A DNA stretch of 64,000 nucleotides, taken from JACPPO01 sp965262505. Lineage in GTDB: Bacteria > Acidobacteriota > Vicinamibacteria > Vicinamibacterales > UBA2999. A model generated the notes under the pieces. The model ran no database searches and was not told the origin of the DNA. It was given only the letters and a program-made list of their open reading frames with translations. The position numbers were made by a program, and so were the translations under genes. Shown in pieces: positions 61,398-64,000 of this stretch. Every line of letters starts with the position of its first letter. Within the stretch, counting starts at the first letter, position 1. Location of the stretch: assembly GCA_965262505.1 (NCBI GenBank), contig CBDHFM010000030.1:1240001-1304000 (forward strand), given 5' to 3'.

Positions 61398-64000
61398 CTA
61401 CTGCTCCAGTCCTGATGTGACCAACGTACCCCGTCGCAGCGCCCGCAGCTTCATGATGTAAAAGATCACGGGCGTGATGACGAGCACATGAATCGTGGAC
61501 GTCACCATGCCGCCAAGAACGGGCGTCGCGATCGGCTTCATGATGTCTGAGCCGACTCCAGTACTCCACATCAAGGGCAGCAGGCTTGCCAAGACCACGC
61601 TGACGGTCATGAGTTTCGGCCTCAGGCGCAGGACCGAGCCCTGGATGGTCGCGTCCCAGATGTCCTGCGGCGTCACTGTGCCGCCCTGTCGCAGACGTCG
61701 ATCGAGGGCTTCGTGCAGGTACACGACCATCACGACACCGGTCTGCACCGCCACGCCGTACAGCGCGATATAGCCCACCCACACGGCGACGGAAAAATTG
61801 TAGCCAAGCCACCACTGCAGGATGACGCCGCCGGTCATCGCATAGACGACCGAGAGCATCACGATCGTCGCCTCCGAAACGGATCGGAACGTCAGGTACA
61901 GCAACGTGAAGATGACGAAGAGCACGATGGGTATCAGCACCTGCAGTCGTTCCCGTGCGCGCACCTGGAATTCGTACTGCCCGGTCCCCAGCAGTGAGTA
62001 TCCCGGCGGTAGTGTCACCTGTTCATCGATGGCCTGTCGCGCACGCGCCACGTAGCCCCCGATGTCACTCGACGCGGTGTCGACGTACACATAGCCCGCC
62101 AGCTGACCGTCTTCGTCGCGAATCATCGCCGGCCCCGGTGCCAGGGTGATCGCGGCCAACTGGCCGAGTGGCACGTGCGGACCAAGCGGGGTCTTCACCA
62201 AGACACGGTCGAGCGCCGGGAGGTCTTCGCGGTAGTCGCGCTGATATCGCACGTTGACCGGATACCGCTCCCGTCCCTCGATCGTCCGGGTGACGTTCTG
62301 CCCGCCGATGGCCGACTGGATGACGTCCTGTACGGCCTCGATCGTCAGCCCGTGTCGCGCGATCGCCTCTCGGTCGATGCGAATATCGGTGAAGTAGCCC
62401 TGGGCTACGCGCTCCGCGAACACACTACGGGTGCCTTCGACTTGCTGCAGGATCCGCTCCACCTGGAGGCCGACCTGTTGGATTTCGGTCAGGTCGGACC
62501 CGAAGATCTTGATGCCCACGGGCGTCCGAATGCCCGTCTGCAGCATGTCGAGGCGGTTCCGGATGGGTTGGGTCCACGTGTTCGGAAACCCAGGCACCTG
62601 CAGCGCCGCGTCCATCTCACTTTGGAGCGCCGCAAACGTCATCCCCGGCCGCCACTCATCTCGCGGCTTCAGCGTCACCGTCGTGTTGATCATGCCCATG
62701 GGCGAGTTGTCCGTCGGCGTCGTGGCGCGCCCGGCGGTGCCGAACACCCGGGTCACCTCTGGAAACTGCCGCAGAATCCGATCCTGCACCTGCAGTAGCC
62801 GGGTGGCCTCGCCGATCGACATCCCCGGCGGTGCCGTCGGCATGTAGAGAATCGACCCCTCGTAGAGCGGCGGCATGAACTCCGTGCCGATGCTGGTCAG
62901 CAACGGGAAGGTGAGCGGTACCACCGCGAAGTTGACCACCAGCGCCGCCCACCGCCACCGCAGCGCCAGCCGCAGCACGGGCGCATAGAGCATCGTGAAG
63001 AACCGGGAGACCGGATTCTTCGCCTCAGGGCGTAGTCGGCGGCCGCGAATGAAGAGCGTCATCAGCACCGGCACCAGGGTTATCGAGAGCAGCGACGCCC
63101 CGATCATCACGAAGGTCTTCGTAAAGGCCAGTGGCCGAAACAGACGCCCCTCCTGCGCCTCGAGCAGGAACACCGGGACGAACGACACGATGATGATCGC
63201 CAGCGAGAAGAAGATTGGGCGCCCCACCTGCTTGGCCGCGGCAATGATGATGGCTGCCCGGGCGGTTCCACTGACCGGACTGGCCTCCTCGTGTTCGGAG
63301 ACGTGTCGATACGCGTTCTCCACCATCACGATCGCAGCATCCACGAGCACCCCGATAGCCAGCGCAATGCCTCCGAGCGACATGATGTTGGCCGACACAC
63401 CGAGGTAGGACATGGGGATGAACGCGACCGCTACGGCGATCGGCAGCGTGAGGATGGGAATCAACGCCGACCGGAGGTGGAACAGGAAGAACACGATCAC
63501 GAGCGAGACCACGATGGCCTCCTCGATGAGCGCCGACCGGAGCGTGGCGATCGACTGGTCGATGAGCCCAGACCGATCGTAGGTGGGGACGATCCGTACA
63601 CCGTCCGGAAGCGCCCCCTGCACCTCGACGAGCTTGGCCTTGACGCGGGCGATCACGTCGAGGGCGTTCTCGTTGAAGCGCATCACCACGATGCCGCCGA
63701 CGACCTCCCCCTCGCCGTCCAGCTCGGCCACGCCGCGGCGGATGTCTGGGCCGACGCGCACCGCGGCGACGTCGCTCACCCGAATAGGGGTCCCGGCCGC
63801 CGTGGCACCCAGCGACACGCGCGCGATGTCTTCCGCCGACTGCAGATAGCCGCGGCTGCGCACCATGTACTCGCGCCCGGCGAACTCCAGGAGGCGTCCC
63901 CCCACATCGCCGTTGCTCGCCTGGATGGCCGTGACTACGTCCTTCACGGCCAGGTCGTAGGCTGCGAGTCGGTTGGGGTCGAGGTTGACCTGGTACTGCT
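61398..64000 (-). CDS. cusA: Heavy-metal efflux RND pump, CusA/CzcA type (partial)
   Basis: About 867 residues visible; the N-terminus runs off the right edge. Inner-membrane proton-driven trimer that exports Cu/Ag (or Zn/Co) with a CusB-like adaptor and CusC-like channel. IGVLVDAAIVMVENAYRH in TM4 carries the proton-relay Asp; EFMPPLYEGSILYMPTAPPG and GRATTPTDNSPMGMINTTV are the CusA-type porter blocks; C-terminal PLMWSTGVGSDIMKPIATPVLGG is typical of the HME-RND family. CusA (monovalent) is favoured over CzcA by the PTDNSPMGM block. The stop at 61398 lies 80 bp from the IS256 element; no partner gene within the window. Confidence 0.92.
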   Translation of the reverse strand, partial: QYQVNLDPNRLAAYDLAVKDVVTAIQASNGDVGGRLLEFAGREYMVRSRGYLQSAEDIARVSLGATAAGTPIRVSDVAAVRVGPDIRRGVAELDGEGEVVGGIVVMRFNENALDVIARVKAKLVEVQGALPDGVRIVPTYDRSGLIDQSIATLRSALIEEAIVVSLVIVFFLFHLRSALIPILTLPIAVAVAFIPMSYLGVSANIMSLGGIALAIGVLVDAAIVMVENAYRHVSEHEEASPVSGTARAAIIIAAAKQVGRPIFFSLAIIIVSFVPVFLLEAQEGRLFRPLAFTKTFVMIGASLLSITLVPVLMTLFIRGRRLRPEAKNPVSRFFTMLYAPVLRLALRWRWAALVVNFAVVPLTFPLLTSIGTEFMPPLYEGSILYMPTAPPGMSIGEATRLLQVQDRILRQFPEVTRVFGTAGRATTPTDNSPMGMINTTVTLKPRDEWRPGMTFAALQSEMDAALQVPGFPNTWTQPIRNRLDMLQTGIRTPVGIKIFGSDLTEIQQVGLQVERILQQVEGTRSVFAERVAQGYFTDIRIDREAIARHGLTIEAVQDVIQSAIGGQNVTRTIEGRERYPVNVRYQRDYREDLPALDRVLVKTPLGPHVPLGQLAAITLAPGPAMIRDEDGQLAGYVYVDTASSDIGGYVARARQAIDEQVTLPPGYSLLGTGQYEFQVRARERLQVLIPIVLFVIFTLLYLTFRSVSEATIVMLSVVYAMTGGVILQWWLGYNFSVAVWVGYIALYGVAVQTGVVMVVYLHEALDRRLRQGGTVTPQDIWDATIQGSVLRLRPKLMTVSVVLASLLPLMWSTGVGSDIMKPIATPVLGGMVTSTIHVLVITPVIFYIMKLRALRRGTLVTSGLEQ

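Overview
The window is GC-rich DNA, probably from the chromosome of an uncultured Acidobacteriota member resembling Vicinamibacteria. This is inferred from the gene families present: DUF6152, paired secreted proteins with a WEGDTLVVE motif, CBM9/DUF5916, DUF3179, and repeated C-termini of the NWFEELRRLVPTN type that I associate with acidobacterial Ser/Thr kinases. No rRNA, tRNA or CRISPR array was found.

Layout. 1-4790: hydrolase end, DUF6152 protein, two paralogous secreted proteins, a DUF481 outer-membrane protein and a LysM lytic transglycosylase with a frameshift. 4913-19137: an insertion-sequence (IS) rich stretch (DDE-integrase IS, MITE, IS256, ISAzo13, IS1182-like twice, IS630, IS3) among small single genes or remnants: VOC protein, DUF6116-like, hydrolase, secreted LamG-like protein, beta-lactamase tail, Sel1 protein. 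19372-21609: a membrane protein, then IS5 and IS630 debris. 21609-28689: a nitrogen-sensing block on the minus strand (amt2, a TorF-like porin, then glnD-PII-amt-PII). 29263-35383: EF-G-like GTPase, a zinc phospholipase C-like protein, small genes and a second MITE. 35548-40793: kinase and glutaminase remnants and a calcium-binding repeat gene split by a three-level nest of transposons. 40930-44744: SnoaL remnant, a PD-(D/E)XK nuclease and an IS3 inside an IS3. 44835-48176: lipoprotein and PEP carboxylase. 48349-53448: second copies of IS630, ISAzo13 and IS256, the last splitting a metallo-beta-lactamase-fold gene. 53604-58206: DUF3179, CBM9/DUF5916 and a small secreted protein. 58249-61310: IS256 split by IS1380. 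61398-64000: CusA-type metal efflux pump, running off the window.

How it works together. The clearest functional unit is nitrogen control: GlnD (PII uridylyltransferase), two PII proteins and an Amt channel in one overlapping or closely spaced block, with a second Amt upstream. PEP carboxylase feeds oxaloacetate to the TCA cycle but is not linked to that block. Otherwise the window is dominated by mobile DNA: about 20 elements in at least 10 families. Several were resolved to exact target-site duplications, so the interrupted genes (VOC, MBL-fold, calcium-binding repeat gene, and four transposases) can be rebuilt in frame.

The least explained signal is a set of six short remnants of one kinase C-terminus. 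Each lies on the same strand as, and 3' of, a small gene, in a cassette-like arrangement.
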